DNA of 64,000 bases from Thiotrichaceae bacterium (GTDB lineage: Bacteria; Pseudomonadota; Gammaproteobacteria; Thiotrichales; Thiotrichaceae), in the NCBI GenBank assembly GCA_015486375.1, contig WFRR01000106.1:1-64000 (forward strand), read 5' to 3'. Shown here piece after piece: positions 55,641 through 64,000 of this stretch (its first letter is position 1; every line of letters begins with the position of its first letter). The notes below the pieces were generated by a model. It worked only from the letters and a program-made list of their open reading frames with translations, made no database searches and had not been told where the DNA came from. The translations under genes and the position numbers were made by a program.

Positions 55641-55991
55641 TTAAACTGTTTCTAACTCAGCTTGTTCTACCACTTTACGGTGGGAACCCTCTTGGCGATG
55701 GTGATCTTTTAACTTTTCTTTATGTTTAACAATTTGCCGATCGAGCTTATCAATTAATGCATCGATAGCAACATACATATCTTCAGCTTTAGCATCCGCA
55801 AAAATATGGTTACCGCTTAAATGGATCGATGCTTCGGCTGTATGGGTAGTTTTTTGAACTTCTAGTATAACGTGAACATTTAAAACTTGGTCGAAGTGGC
55901 GTTTAAGGCGGGTAATCTTGTCACGAATATAGCCATTAAGCGATTTAGTGACTTCAATATGACGACCAGTTACTTTAAGTTGCATATGCAA
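55641..55991 (-). CDS. hpf: Ribosome hibernation promoting factor
   Basis: Short-form HPF that helps form hibernating 100S ribosomes. The 116-residue protein matches the family: MQLKVTGRHIEVTKSLNGYI, LEVQKTTHTAEASIHLSG and AEDMYVAIDALIDKLDRQIV with the basic KHKEKLKDH. It lies between rpoN and ptsN, the conserved order. Confidence 0.96.
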   Translation of the reverse strand: MHMQLKVTGRHIEVTKSLNGYIRDKITRLKRHFDQVLNVHVILEVQKTTHTAEASIHLSGNHIFADAKAEDMYVAIDALIDKLDRQIVKHKEKLKDHHRQEGSHRKVVEQAELETV

Positions 55992-56071
55992 ACTCCTTTT
56001 CTTCGTTGTTGATACTTTTATTGACTCAGATGTAGTTAAACCATCTACTAGTAATTACTAACTTCGCACCC

Positions 56072-57508
56072 TCATATTAACATTTTTCGTTCATGGGATG
56101 CTGGAATATTTAACGCTTCTCTGTATTTCGCTACCGTGCGTCGTGCGACTTTTATTCCCTGCTTTTGTAGTTGTATTGTTAACATATTGTCACTGAGTGG
56201 TTTTTTCAAGTTTTCTTGTTCAATCAAGCTATTAATCATTGATTGAATTGCCGTTGCAGAACAACTTCCACCTACGTCTGTTGCGATCTGACTCGAAAAA
56301 AAATACTTAAGTTCAAAAATCCCTCGGGGTGTATGTAAATATTTTCGCGTGGTTGCCCGAGAAATGGATGATTCATGCATCTCAAGCTGCTCAGCAATAT
56401 TGCGTAATACCAGAGGTTTCATCGCCTGTGCGCCGTATTGCAAAAATGCCTTTTGATGCTGGACGATGAGTTGAGTTACTTTGAGTATAGTCTGATTTCG
56501 GCTATATATGCTCTTAATAAACCAATTTGCATGCTGTAAATTGCTTTTCAGGTATTTAATCTCAGACGATGTGCCTTTTTTCAAAAGTAGATCTGCATAG
56601 AAGTCATTAATTTTTAACTGCGGACTGGCATTAGGATTTAACGAAACCTGCCAATGACCCTTTATTAGTTTCACATAAACATCAGGTACAATATATTCTG
56701 TATGTTGACTCGAAAACCGTGAACCGGGGTAAGGATCGAGTGTTTTTAAAAGTTGAACTAACTGTGTGAACTTAGCGGCACTCAATTTTAAGGTTTGTTT
56801 AAACAGAGTATGCTGCCTAATCTCTAATAGTTCAGGTCTTTGTTTGAGTAATTTAGCCGCTTTAATTGCTAATGGATTATCAGGGTAGCGCATTTTTAAT
56901 TGAATCGCTAAACACTCTCCGGGGCTTCTTGCTCCCACACCTAATGGATCAAGTCGCTGGATATAGCTTAATATTGATTCAATCTCACTGTTATCTTCTA
57001 ATAATAGAGTATCTTTTAGTATTTGATAAAATGACTCAATAGAACTGCGTAAATAACCCTTATCATCAATAGCATCCACAATAGTTTTAGCAATGATTTT
57101 ATCAGGTACAGATAACTGACTTAAATTAATTTGCCAGTGGAGGTAACTCTGTAATGATTCGGTTTCACTGTGTGTGTTTTCCAGTACATGACTGGTTGAT
57201 ATTGGTTCTGCATCACTATTTGGAGAGAAGTTATCACTATAGATTTCATCCCAACGGGTATCAATATCATTTTCATTCGGAATATCATATTCTGTGCTTG
57301 ATTCTTCAGCATTATTAGGGTCATTTAGATCCTGATCCGATTCATTATTATTTTCATTGACTTCTAATAAAGGATTACTCTCTAAGGTCGTTTGAATTTC
57401 TTGTTCTAGCTCAAGGGTAGAAAGTTGTAGTAAGCGAATCGCCTGCTGCAACTGCGGTGTCATGGTGAGCGATTGCCCAAGCCCAATGTTTAATCCTTGT
57501 TTTATCAT
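56072..57508 (-). CDS. rpoN: RNA polymerase sigma-54 factor
   Basis: RpoN recognises -24/-12 promoters and needs enhancer-binding ATPases. The 478-residue protein has the Gln-rich activator-interacting region I (LGQSLTMTPQLQQAIRLLQ, LELEQEIQTTLESNPLLE) and an acidic region II. The core-binding and DNA-binding regions follow, with a C-terminal RpoN box ARRTVAKYRE. The gene heads rpoN-hpf-ptsN-rapZ. The lptB gene that normally precedes it is absent; nrdR lies upstream. Confidence 0.97.
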   Translation of the reverse strand: MIKQGLNIGLGQSLTMTPQLQQAIRLLQLSTLELEQEIQTTLESNPLLEVNENNNESDQDLNDPNNAEESSTEYDIPNENDIDTRWDEIYSDNFSPNSDAEPISTSHVLENTHSETESLQSYLHWQINLSQLSVPDKIIAKTIVDAIDDKGYLRSSIESFYQILKDTLLLEDNSEIESILSYIQRLDPLGVGARSPGECLAIQLKMRYPDNPLAIKAAKLLKQRPELLEIRQHTLFKQTLKLSAAKFTQLVQLLKTLDPYPGSRFSSQHTEYIVPDVYVKLIKGHWQVSLNPNASPQLKINDFYADLLLKKGTSSEIKYLKSNLQHANWFIKSIYSRNQTILKVTQLIVQHQKAFLQYGAQAMKPLVLRNIAEQLEMHESSISRATTRKYLHTPRGIFELKYFFSSQIATDVGGSCSATAIQSMINSLIEQENLKKPLSDNMLTIQLQKQGIKVARRTVAKYREALNIPASHERKMLI

Positions 57509-57592
57509 TATTGAAGCAAATTGCTCATCTCATTATTAGTGAAGGAAATAGTCGCTATGGGGGTTAAATCCTATTAATGCGAACCGTTATTG

Positions 57593-58048
57593 CTATGGAT
57601 CTTTTTCTAAACGATTAATAATCTCTCTAAATTCGTTTAAATCATTAAAACTTAAATAAACCGAGGCAAAGCGTATATAAGCAACGGCATCCAATTTCCG
57701 TAATTCATCCATGACAATATCACCGAGCAAACTGGAAGCAATTTCACGCGTAGCACGATTACGGATATTCTTTTTAATATGGATAATGGAGGATTCAATA
57801 TTTTCTGTGGCAACAGGACGCTTTTCTAAAGCACGTAACATCCCTCCGCGTAACTTCATTTCGCTGAATGCTTCACGCGCATTATCAGATTTGACTACCG
57901 AAGGCATGGCTAATTCTGCTACTTCATAGCTGGTAAAACGCTCGCCACATCTTTCACATTGCCGCCGACGGCGAACTTGATCACCATCAACAGCAAGGCG
58001 GGAGTCAATCACCCGCGTTATTTCATTAACACAAAATGGGCAACGCAA
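57593..58048 (-). CDS. nrdR: Transcriptional repressor NrdR
   Basis: NrdR represses ribonucleotide reductase genes in response to ATP/dATP. The 151 residues hold an N-terminal zinc ribbon ([17 protein letters not shown] and [17 protein letters not shown]) and an ATP-cone. It lies 35 bp downstream of glyA, the order seen in other gammaproteobacteria, where ribD usually follows. Confidence 0.97.
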   Translation of the reverse strand: MRCPFCVNEITRVIDSRLAVDGDQVRRRRQCERCGERFTSYEVAELAMPSVVKSDNAREAFSEMKLRGGMLRALEKRPVATENIESSIIHIKKNIRNRATREIASSLLGDIVMDELRKLDAVAYIRFASVYLSFNDLNEFREIINRLEKDP

Positions 58049-58083
58049 TCCTTTGTCTCCCTATTTTAATCAAATCGCTTAAA

Positions 58084-59337
58084 TTATTGATAGACAGGTA
58101 AACGATGACATACCGCACTGACTTGTGCTTTTACCGTAGCAATCGTATCACTATTTTCAATATCATCTAAAATATCAGCAATCCAGTTAGCCAAATCTGT
58201 CGATTCAGACTCTTTAAAACCCCGTGTAGTAATCGCTGGTGTACCAATCCGAATACCACTGGTGACAAAGGGCGATTGAGGATCATTCGGGACGGCATTC
58301 ATATTAACGGTAATATGAGCTTGACCTAATGCAGCATCCGCAGCTTTACCTGTTAGCCCTTTATTAATTAAATCAACAAGGAATAAATGGTTATCTGTTC
58401 CACCTGAAACAATATTATAACCTCGTTCAATCAAGGTATTCGCCATTGCACGGGCATTCTTAACGACTTGCTGTTGATAGGTTTTATATTCAGGTTCTAA
58501 GGCTTCCTTAAAGGAGACTGCTTTTGCAGCAATAACATGCATTAATGGTCCGCCTTGCGTACCAGGAAAAACCACTGACTGTAATTTCTTCTCAATTTCA
58601 GGGTTTGACTTAGCCAAAATAATGCCACCACGCGGCCCACGTAAGGTTTTATGTGTGGTTGAAGTTGTTACATCTGCAATATTTACAGGGTTAGGATATT
58701 CACCCGCAGCAATTAAGCCTGCCACATGCGCCATATCGACCATCAGATAAGCACCCACTTCATCGGCAATATCTCTAAAACGTTGCCAATCAACGATCCG
58801 AGAATAAGCTGAGAAACCTGCAACGATCATTTTAGGTTTATGTTCTTCAGCCAATTGCTCAACTTGTGCGTAATCAATTTCACCTGTTGCGCTATCTAAA
58901 CCGTATTGAATGGCATTATAAATTTTTCCAGAAAAGCTAACATGTGAACCGTGGGTTAAATGTCCGCCATCCGCTAAACTCATGCCTAATACGGTATCAC
59001 CAGGAACACAAAGTGCTTGGTAAACGGCCGCATTGGCTTGTGAACCAGAATGAGGTTGCACATTGGCATAATCAGCTCCGAATAACTGTTTAACGCGATC
59101 AATCGCTAATTGCTCTGCTATATCAACGTTTTCACAACCGCCATAATAGCGTTTAGAAGGATAGCCTTCTGCATACTTATTTGTTAAGACAGAACCTTGT
59201 GCTTGCATCACACGCGGACTGGTGTAATTTTCAGACGCAATCAGCTCAATATGTTCTTCTTGGCGAATAACTTCATTTTGCATTGCACTCCATAATTCGT
59301 CATCGTAGCCTGCTACTGTCTGATCTTTAGAAAACAT
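58084..59337 (-). CDS. glyA: Serine hydroxymethyltransferase
   Basis: PLP enzyme interconverting serine and glycine with tetrahydrofolate. The 417-residue protein has [29 protein letters not shown], the PLP-lysine motif [15 protein letters not shown] and [17 protein letters not shown] 59337 ([11 protein letters not shown]) has GGAG 9 nt upstream and is preferred over an in-frame TTG at 59352. It is divergent from slyX, with nrdR directly downstream. Confidence 0.97.
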   Translation of the reverse strand: MFSKDQTVAGYDDELWSAMQNEVIRQEEHIELIASENYTSPRVMQAQGSVLTNKYAEGYPSKRYYGGCENVDIAEQLAIDRVKQLFGADYANVQPHSGSQANAAVYQALCVPGDTVLGMSLADGGHLTHGSHVSFSGKIYNAIQYGLDSATGEIDYAQVEQLAEEHKPKMIVAGFSAYSRIVDWQRFRDIADEVGAYLMVDMAHVAGLIAAGEYPNPVNIADVTTSTTHKTLRGPRGGIILAKSNPEIEKKLQSVVFPGTQGGPLMHVIAAKAVSFKEALEPEYKTYQQQVVKNARAMANTLIERGYNIVSGGTDNHLFLVDLINKGLTGKAADAALGQAHITVNMNAVPNDPQSPFVTSGIRIGTPAITTRGFKESESTDLANWIADILDDIENSDTIATVKAQVSAVCHRLPVYQ

Positions 59338-59414
59338 TGTTTCTTTCTCCAAAAGGTTCTGTATTTAAAGGTGCGCTATGATACCGTAAGGTTTTCACAA
59401 TTGCTCAAAATTTC

Positions 59415-59630
59415 ATGGAAAAACAGTTAGAACAACGTTTAGAGACTTTAGAAATGATGCTGATGCATCATGAAGAAACAATCGAACGTTTAAGTCAAGA
59501 ATTACATAAGCAACAAGCTGAAAATAGTCTGTTATCTAACACCTTAGAAGTGATGCAAAGTAAGCTACAAACACTGAGCCTTTCATTAATGGCTTCTGAA
59601 GCCGATGAGACCCCACCGCCTCACTATTAG
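59415..59630 (+). CDS. slyX: SlyX family protein
   Basis: A 71-residue coiled-coil protein (QRLETLEMMLMHHEETIERL), with the family ending PPPHY. Function is unknown. It starts 77 bp from the divergent glyA and is followed by rsmJ after 9 bp, so the two are probably cotranscribed. Confidence 0.9.
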   Translation: MEKQLEQRLETLEMMLMHHEETIERLSQELHKQQAENSLLSNTLEVMQSKLQTLSLSLMASEADETPPPHY

Positions 59631-59639
59631 GATAAGTCC

Positions 59640-60341
59640 TTGAAACTATCACATGACAGTGATTATATTCTATACCCATCTGAACGCGGTTTAGAATTAC
59701 GCCATCGCCATAATAAGAAAATTGGCGCAGTGTATGCTGATTTTTTAACAGGAAAAGCCCAGCACCGTCGTTTATATGGGGGGGGGAAAGGTCAACAAAT
59801 TGCGAAAGCAATTGGTTTAAAAAAAATAGATAAACCTAATGTGCTCGATCTCACCGCAGGTTTAGGACGGGATGCGTTTGTACTAGCCAGTCTAGGCTGC
59901 CAACTAACTTTATTAGAACGCTCACCCACGATTCACGCTTTATTAGCCGATGCACTACAGAGAGCCAGCCAAAGTCAAGACAGCGAAGTATTAGCAATTA
60001 TTGCACGGATGCAGTTGCATCAATCCGATGCCTTTGCGTATTTAGATAAGTTGATTACAGCGAATTCAGATCAAGATAAACCTGATGTGATTTATCTTGA
60101 TCCGATGTTTCCAGAGCGAAGCAAAACCGCTGCTATCAAAAAAGAAATGTTGTTTTTTCATGATATTGTCGGTATGGATGCCGACAGTGATCAGTTGCTC
60201 GATTTAGCCAGACAGTGTGCAAAAAAAAGAGTTGTGGTTAAACGCCCTCGTTTAGCCAAACCCCTTAATCAAGTACCTGCTAACTTTGTTATTAAAGGCA
60301 AATCGACACGTTATGATGTGTACTTGCCTTATGTACGCTGA
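59640..60341 (+). CDS. rsmJ: 16S rRNA (guanine1516-N2)-methyltransferase
   Basis: RsmJ methylates G1516 of 16S rRNA. The 233-residue protein has VYADFLTGKAQHRRLYGGGK, SAM motif VLDLTAGLGRDAFVLASLG, LLERSPTIHALL, VIYLDPMFPERSKTAAIKKE (catalytic DPMFP) and RVVVKRPRLAKPL. The start is TTG (59640), with AGGA upstream at 59630-59633. A run of nine G (59778-59786) encodes the conserved GGG in LYGGGK and could be prone to slippage. Confidence 0.94.
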   Translation: MKLSHDSDYILYPSERGLELRHRHNKKIGAVYADFLTGKAQHRRLYGGGKGQQIAKAIGLKKIDKPNVLDLTAGLGRDAFVLASLGCQLTLLERSPTIHALLADALQRASQSQDSEVLAIIARMQLHQSDAFAYLDKLITANSDQDKPDVIYLDPMFPERSKTAAIKKEMLFFHDIVGMDADSDQLLDLARQCAKKRVVVKRPRLAKPLNQVPANFVIKGKSTRYDVYLPYVR

Positions 60342-60347
60342 AATAAT

Positions 60348-61025
60348 TTATAACATTGCATCCGCAATGCGTTGTTCTAACATGGCTTCTTTTTCTTCAG
60401 GTAATAATAAATTTTGTAATATCTTTTGCGTCTCTTCGCTTTGATCTTCGCGGAACATATCAAATATTTCATCAGGAAGACGATGCGTTGGAATATTATC
60501 CCCCGCCTTACGTTGCCAATCAAGAATCATAATCATCTTTTCAACAGGGGGTTTTTTGTGGCTAATACTATCGATATTAACGCCTTTATTCTCTGAAAGA
60601 AAATTACAGGCTTGAAACCAAGCCATATCATAACCCTTGGTTTTTATATTAAAGACTTTATGATAATTCTTTTTATTACGATGAAATTGTACATTGAAAA
60701 CAGGGGTATAATGCGCCCATAACTTACCTTCTCGATAAGTGCGTTTTTTCAGAAATTTTAGCTTCAGATTAACCACGCCCGTATTGAAAATAGTGCAACG
60801 ATCTTTTTCTTCAGGCTCTTTTTTATTTAGGTTTTTTTCCATTAACCATTGAAGATTTAAAGATTCTGCCTCTTCCGTTGCGCGTGCCTGTTGCGCCTCT
60901 GTGGTGAATTTCGTTCTAAAATTAAACCATTTTTGTTTAACCTTACTACTCACCATTACATTGACACGAATTCCAATGTAGTTAGGTGGGTTTTTTTGTG
61001 TTCCATCATAATGATAAAGTGCCAT
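60348..61025 (-). CDS. Protein of unknown function with two AP2-like segments
   Basis: A 225-residue, basic, soluble protein. Two stretches look alike: residues about 16-60 (YIGIRVNV, KQKWFNFRTKFTTEAQ, ARATEEAESLN) and about 108-150 (FNVQFHRNKKNYHKVFNIKT, AWFQACNFL). Both have the strand-strand-strand-helix order of AP2-type DNA-binding domains, with the ending 'aa.A...l'. This is a weak visual match. A polar helical C-terminus follows. The gene is convergent with rsmJ, and another unknown gene lies upstream on the same strand. It could be a DNA-binding protein of mobile origin. Confidence 0.55.
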   Translation of the reverse strand: MALYHYDGTQKNPPNYIGIRVNVMVSSKVKQKWFNFRTKFTTEAQQARATEEAESLNLQWLMEKNLNKKEPEEKDRCTIFNTGVVNLKLKFLKKRTYREGKLWAHYTPVFNVQFHRNKKNYHKVFNIKTKGYDMAWFQACNFLSENKGVNIDSISHKKPPVEKMIMILDWQRKAGDNIPTHRLPDEIFDMFREDQSEETQKILQNLLLPEEKEAMLEQRIADAML

Positions 61026-61247
61026 AGATGTGCCCCGTAAATTATTATTAAGTCTATGCCCGAAAGTTTAGCTAACTGGTATTTAGTAGCAATTTACACC
61101 ATTTTTATCGCTAAACGTAGTGAAAAATATTTATACCCGATATATAGAATTGATTGTTATTTAAACATATATTAACTAATACTAATATACCACAAATGGT
61201 TGTAATGAGGACTTATCATTGCATGTAGAGAACGATGATGGAAATGT

Positions 61248-61739
61248 TTAGCCATGACCTCTAACTTTGTTCGAGGAAACAGGGACGATTTCTCCCATTA
61301 AATTACTGACGACCATAATATCAAATGCAACTTGACTATTTTCAGTCACTTTAAGTAAACGATGACTATCCTGTGCTTTCCATTCAGCAGCAGCTGGACT
61401 AATCCAATGATTACGAGCGGCTTTTTCTTTACGATCACCCGTTAATTGATAGGTATTGAGGCGATTAGAATAATTTTTCTTAAACCATTTTCGCAAAATT
61501 CGATAAACAGACTTGGCACGTTCTTGGCTTACACAAGCATTATCGACAGAACCCGTATTGATCGCTAAAGAACCCATGATTAGGGCATTATTTTTGATCG
61601 CCCCTGCGATATAAATCACTTCACAATCGCCTATTTGTAGACGCTGGTTTGCTTCAATACGATCTACTTTATGACTAACTAATGCAAGTACCTCGTTAAC
61701 ATCATCAGGTAGAGCAAAAAATTGAAATTCGGCTTTCAT
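61248..61739 (-). CDS. Hypothetical protein
   Basis: A 163-residue soluble protein, no signal peptide or membrane helix. It starts MKAEFQFFALPDDVNEVLAL and has a central hydrophobic strand region (CEVIYIAGAIKNNALIMGSL). A basic helix (AKSVYRILRKWFKKNYSNRL) precedes a Trp-containing segment (ARNHWISPAAAEW). No family is recognised. It stands between ppa and the AP2-like gene on the same strand, with a 222-bp AT-rich gap downstream in which nothing else was seen. Confidence 0.6.
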   Translation of the reverse strand: MKAEFQFFALPDDVNEVLALVSHKVDRIEANQRLQIGDCEVIYIAGAIKNNALIMGSLAINTGSVDNACVSQERAKSVYRILRKWFKKNYSNRLNTYQLTGDRKEKAARNHWISPAAAEWKAQDSHRLLKVTENSQVAFDIMVVSNLMGEIVPVSSNKVRGHG

Positions 61740-61782
61740 CGTTGTCGGTTATCCTTAAGAAAAAATAGGTTTAAATGGTGTG

Positions 61783-61811
61783 TTATCAGTGTAATACGAT
61801 TACACTGATAA
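61783..61811 (-). terminator. 13-bp perfect hairpin after ppa
   Basis: TTATCAGTGTAAT (61783-61795) and ATTACACTGATAA (61799-61811) are exact complements with a 3-nt loop, 9 bp beyond the ppa stop. There is no immediate T-run on the minus strand, so it may stabilise the 3' end rather than terminate alone. Confidence 0.6.
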
Positions 61812-61820
61812 ACTAATCGG

Positions 61821-62435
61821 TTATTCTCCGAACATATCAATATAGTCTAGCATGGAAGCTTGAATCACTTTTTCTGCATGGGCTTTACCATAAGGTTTAC
61901 CAATACTGACGTTGTTTTCCTGACCTGGCACCATTTTATAGGTTCTAAAGTAATGATCTAGGCGTTCAATAAATACTTCAGGAACATCATCTAAACTTTC
62001 AGCATCCGCCCAAATATTATCAGTCGCTAAGACGGCAATAATTTTATCATCGGCTTCACCCCCATCAATCATAGGAAGACCACCCAAAACCCGCGCATGT
62101 AGCACAATATCGGAGCGAGTAATCGGACGCTCGGATAAAACACAAATATCTAAAGGGTCTTTATCACCTTTAAGTCCTTCTTCACCCATTAAAGCGGCTG
62201 TTCGTCGTCCACAATAAGTACGAGGAATAAAGCCATATAAAGAAGGCTGTAAAGACGAGGCACGTTGGGGTCGATCGACCATTAAATAACCTGTCTTCTT
62301 GTCTGTTTCATATTTAACAGGGTCAAAGGGGGTAATTTCAATATAGGCATTGACGATGTCAGGGGCTTTATCACCTGTGGTTAAGCCATGCCAAGGATGA
62401 GGTCTCCAACGGTAAAACGTGTCAGGAAAAGACAT
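61821..62435 (-). CDS. ppa: Inorganic pyrophosphatase (family I)
   Basis: Ppa hydrolyses pyrophosphate from biosynthetic reactions. The 204-residue soluble enzyme has [20 protein letters not shown], the Asp-rich signature [11 protein letters not shown] with metal ligands, and [17 protein letters not shown]. It is somewhat longer at the N-terminus ([12 protein letters not shown]) than E. coli Ppa. It is transcribed alone, with a strong hairpin downstream. Confidence 0.94.
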   Translation of the reverse strand: MSFPDTFYRWRPHPWHGLTTGDKAPDIVNAYIEITPFDPVKYETDKKTGYLMVDRPQRASSLQPSLYGFIPRTYCGRRTAALMGEEGLKGDKDPLDICVLSERPITRSDIVLHARVLGGLPMIDGGEADDKIIAVLATDNIWADAESLDDVPEVFIERLDHYFRTYKMVPGQENNVSIGKPYGKAHAEKVIQASMLDYIDMFGE

Positions 62436-62642
62436 GATTGCTCCTTATTCTCAAATTTAATTAGTACGAATTTTGACATACTCGCTTATTTAAAGGAAGG
62501 ATGTTCTGATCACCTCTTGAGCTTGATAAGTAAACTGAACGCATTACAACGGTTGTTAACCCTCGATCGATAAATAAGCCTCTATCTATTTCACTCTCAT
62601 ATATACTTCCCTACAAAGTAATTTGCAGTCTTATGATCCATT

Positions 62643-63446
62643 ATGAAGTTTTTAATCCTACTATTTTTGACCTTTAGCCTTTCTTTAGCACAAGCAGACC
62701 AACCGCCGTGGAAACTGGTTGTACACAAAGATTTACATAAAAAAAGCCCGAAAAATTTTGCTGAGCGTAATCATCTCTTATTTAAACATTTTATTGAGCA
62801 ATCACTGTATGCAGAGGGAAAGACTGATTTTTTTAAAATGATCGATCAGGTCAAAAATAATATTTTTTGGACAGGCAATCGCAGTAAAAATATTTATATT
62901 GATGCCTTTCAACGCTCTTATCCCTCGCTTAAACGCCTTAAAACCAATGAGAAAATTCCTGAAATTGTGTTTCTCATTCCTTATATTGAATCTTTATGGC
63001 ATCCCAAAAGTGGTAAATCGTCGGCTGACTATGGTTATTGGCAACTTGTTCCTGCGATTGTGCGAGAAATACAAAGCTTAGATACAACGCCAACAAAAAT
63101 ACGCAAGGCTAAACTGGATCATATTCGTTCTAGTTTTAGCCTCAGTACCCAAGTCGCACTGATCCATTTACGCCGTTATTATTTTTACTTTGCCAAGGTT
63201 GCTAATCATTCTGAAAGTGATGCATGGTTATTTAGTATTTTGGCTTACAACTGGGGCGCAGGTAATGTAAAAAGAATGTTGTCAGAGATGGAATCACAAC
63301 AAATAAAAGCAGACTTTTCTAACTTTTACCACTATTTACATAAACAATATCAAGCTAATAAAAGTGATCGTTCCATGAAAGCTGCATTAGAATATTTACC
63401 CAGCTTATGGAATATTGCCCAAGTCATTCGGCAAAAAACAACTTGA
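62643..63446 (+). CDS. Lytic transglycosylase SLT-domain protein (MltD-like)
   Basis: A 267-residue exported protein with a signal peptide (about 1-18, LILLFLTFSLSLAQA). The transglycosylase core shows VFLIPYIESLWHPKSGKSSA with the catalytic Glu, YGYWQLVPAI, and AYNWGAGNVKRML (family AYNxGxGrV). It lacks the LysM repeats of MltD and is much shorter, so it is a compact relative. It should cut glycan strands with formation of anhydro-muramic ends. It converges on parB. Confidence 0.87.
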   Translation: MKFLILLFLTFSLSLAQADQPPWKLVVHKDLHKKSPKNFAERNHLLFKHFIEQSLYAEGKTDFFKMIDQVKNNIFWTGNRSKNIYIDAFQRSYPSLKRLKTNEKIPEIVFLIPYIESLWHPKSGKSSADYGYWQLVPAIVREIQSLDTTPTKIRKAKLDHIRSSFSLSTQVALIHLRRYYFYFAKVANHSESDAWLFSILAYNWGAGNVKRMLSEMESQQIKADFSNFYHYLHKQYQANKSDRSMKAALEYLPSLWNIAQVIRQKTT

Positions 63447-63483
63447 ATAATAGTAGAGCCAATCAATCTAGCATAGATAGATT

Positions 63484-64000
63484 CTAATGAATATGGGCTA
63501 AAATACCTTCTAATTCATCCAGACTATGATATTCAATACTGAGTTTTCCTTTGCCACTGTTTTGATAATTTAAGCTCACTTTAGCCCCTAATTTTTCAGA
63601 TAAATCTTGTTCTAACTGCTGAATTTCAGGGGAATTTTGTACAGTTTTCTGTTGTTTGCTTGAAGTCGATGTAGTCAGTAAATCTCTAACGAAACTTTCT
63701 ATTTTACGCACAGACCAAGCCTGTTTAGCCACTTGCTTAGCGACTTGGGCTTGTTGTTTGGGTGCTAAACTTAATAACGCTCGGGCATGACCCATTTCAA
63801 GCTGAGCATTATTTAATAAATCGGTGGCGGTTTTGCCTAAATCCAATAAGCGTAATAAATTACTCACCGCCGAACGGGAACGCCCGATTTTTTCAGCCGC
63901 TTGCTGATGACTTAAATTAAATTCATCAATTAAACAACGTAAAGCCTGTGCTTGCTCTAAAGGGCGTAAGTCCTCACGTTGAATATTTTCAATCAGAGAC
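63484..64000 (-). CDS. parB: Chromosome partitioning protein ParB (partial, C-terminal part)
   Basis: The gene continues beyond the right edge; its C-terminal 171 or so residues are visible. The part from 64000 inwards reads LIENIQREDLRPLEQAQALR, the end of the ParB CTPase core. The helix-turn-helix follows (FNLSHQQAAEKIGRSRSAVS), then the ARALLSL segment. The dimerisation domain ends the protein (LEQDLSEKLGAKVSLNY ... GILAHIH). It binds parS sites and loads SMC, which is encoded at the other end of this window. parA would be expected next, beyond the edge, suggesting nearness to the replication origin. Confidence 0.95.
   Translation of the reverse strand, partial: SLIENIQREDLRPLEQAQALRCLIDEFNLSHQQAAEKIGRSRSAVSNLLRLLDLGKTATDLLNNAQLEMGHARALLSLAPKQQAQVAKQVAKQAWSVRKIESFVRDLLTTSTSSKQQKTVQNSPEIQQLEQDLSEKLGAKVSLNYQNSGKGKLSIEYHSLDELEGILAHIH

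Noticed and set aside
1-64000. CRISPR array, tRNA or rRNA genes, prophage
   Set aside because: No regularly spaced repeats, no tRNA cloverleaf signatures in intergenic gaps and no phage structural genes were seen.

Overview
This window is a stretch of bacterial chromosome of moderate to low GC (about 40% by eye). It is densely packed, with no tRNA, rRNA or CRISPR array seen. The housekeeping gene orders are gammaproteobacterial: smc-zipA, surE-pcm, rlmE-ftsH, an MFS gene before ssb, corC-ybeY-phoH, amidase-tsaE with divergent queG, thiG-trmB, rib genes-nusB-thiL-pgpA, rpoN-hpf-ptsN-rapZ, nrdR-glyA, and parB at the right edge. A canonical SMC rather than MukB, an aerobic-type CobN and Ser/Thr kinase signalling argue against enterics. 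They would fit Thiotrichales or Methylococcales-like lineages, but the genus cannot be fixed from the sequence alone.

Layout. 1-1440 is a small accessory patch: a probable 5' piece of a group II intron (minus strand), a 27-bp perfect palindrome, an internally deleted insertion sequence with matching ends, and a higBA-type toxin-antitoxin pair abutting smc. 1467-12854 is core: smc, zipA, an exonuclease-like gene that has lost its catalytic acids, yqaA, pcm, surE, smr, yhbY, rlmE, ftsH, dsbB. 12927-15744 holds a membrane Ser/Thr kinase downstream of an ECF sigma factor. 16264-29861 is core again: yajR-like transporter, ssb, cbiM-like, small unknown genes, der, corC-ybeY-phoH, leuCD, amidase, tsaE, queG. 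30143-33855 is an unusual envelope and signalling cluster: secreted trypsin-like protease, membrane FHA protein, RskA-like membrane protein, secreted SGNH esterase. 33958-36957 carries thiG, trmB and small genes. 37093-42233 has cobN followed by a vWA-TIR fusion protein. 42313-45859 is a response regulator / histidine kinase / creD operon. 46075-50783 is pgpA-thiL-nusB-ribH-ribB(X)-ribE. 50883-64000 is rhodanese, SDR, mgtE, the rpoN cluster, nrdR, glyA, slyX, rsmJ, two unknown genes, ppa, a lytic transglycosylase and partial parB.

How the genes work together. Chromosome segregation and division genes (smc, zipA, parB), protein quality control (ftsH, dsbB, a periplasmic-type protease), envelope upkeep (amidase, lytic transglycosylase, creD) and cofactor supply (riboflavin, thiamine, cobalamin/cobalt, queuosine) dominate. 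Phospho-threonine signalling appears twice: as writer plus sigma factor at 12.9-15.7 kb, and as an FHA reader with a protease and an RskA-like protein at 30.1-33.0 kb. That is the most interesting functional thread. Other points worth checking are the vWA-TIR protein with an apparent non-ATG start, the pseudo-exonuclease in the slot after zipA, the repeat tail on NusB and the degenerate GTP cyclohydrolase domain of RibB(X).
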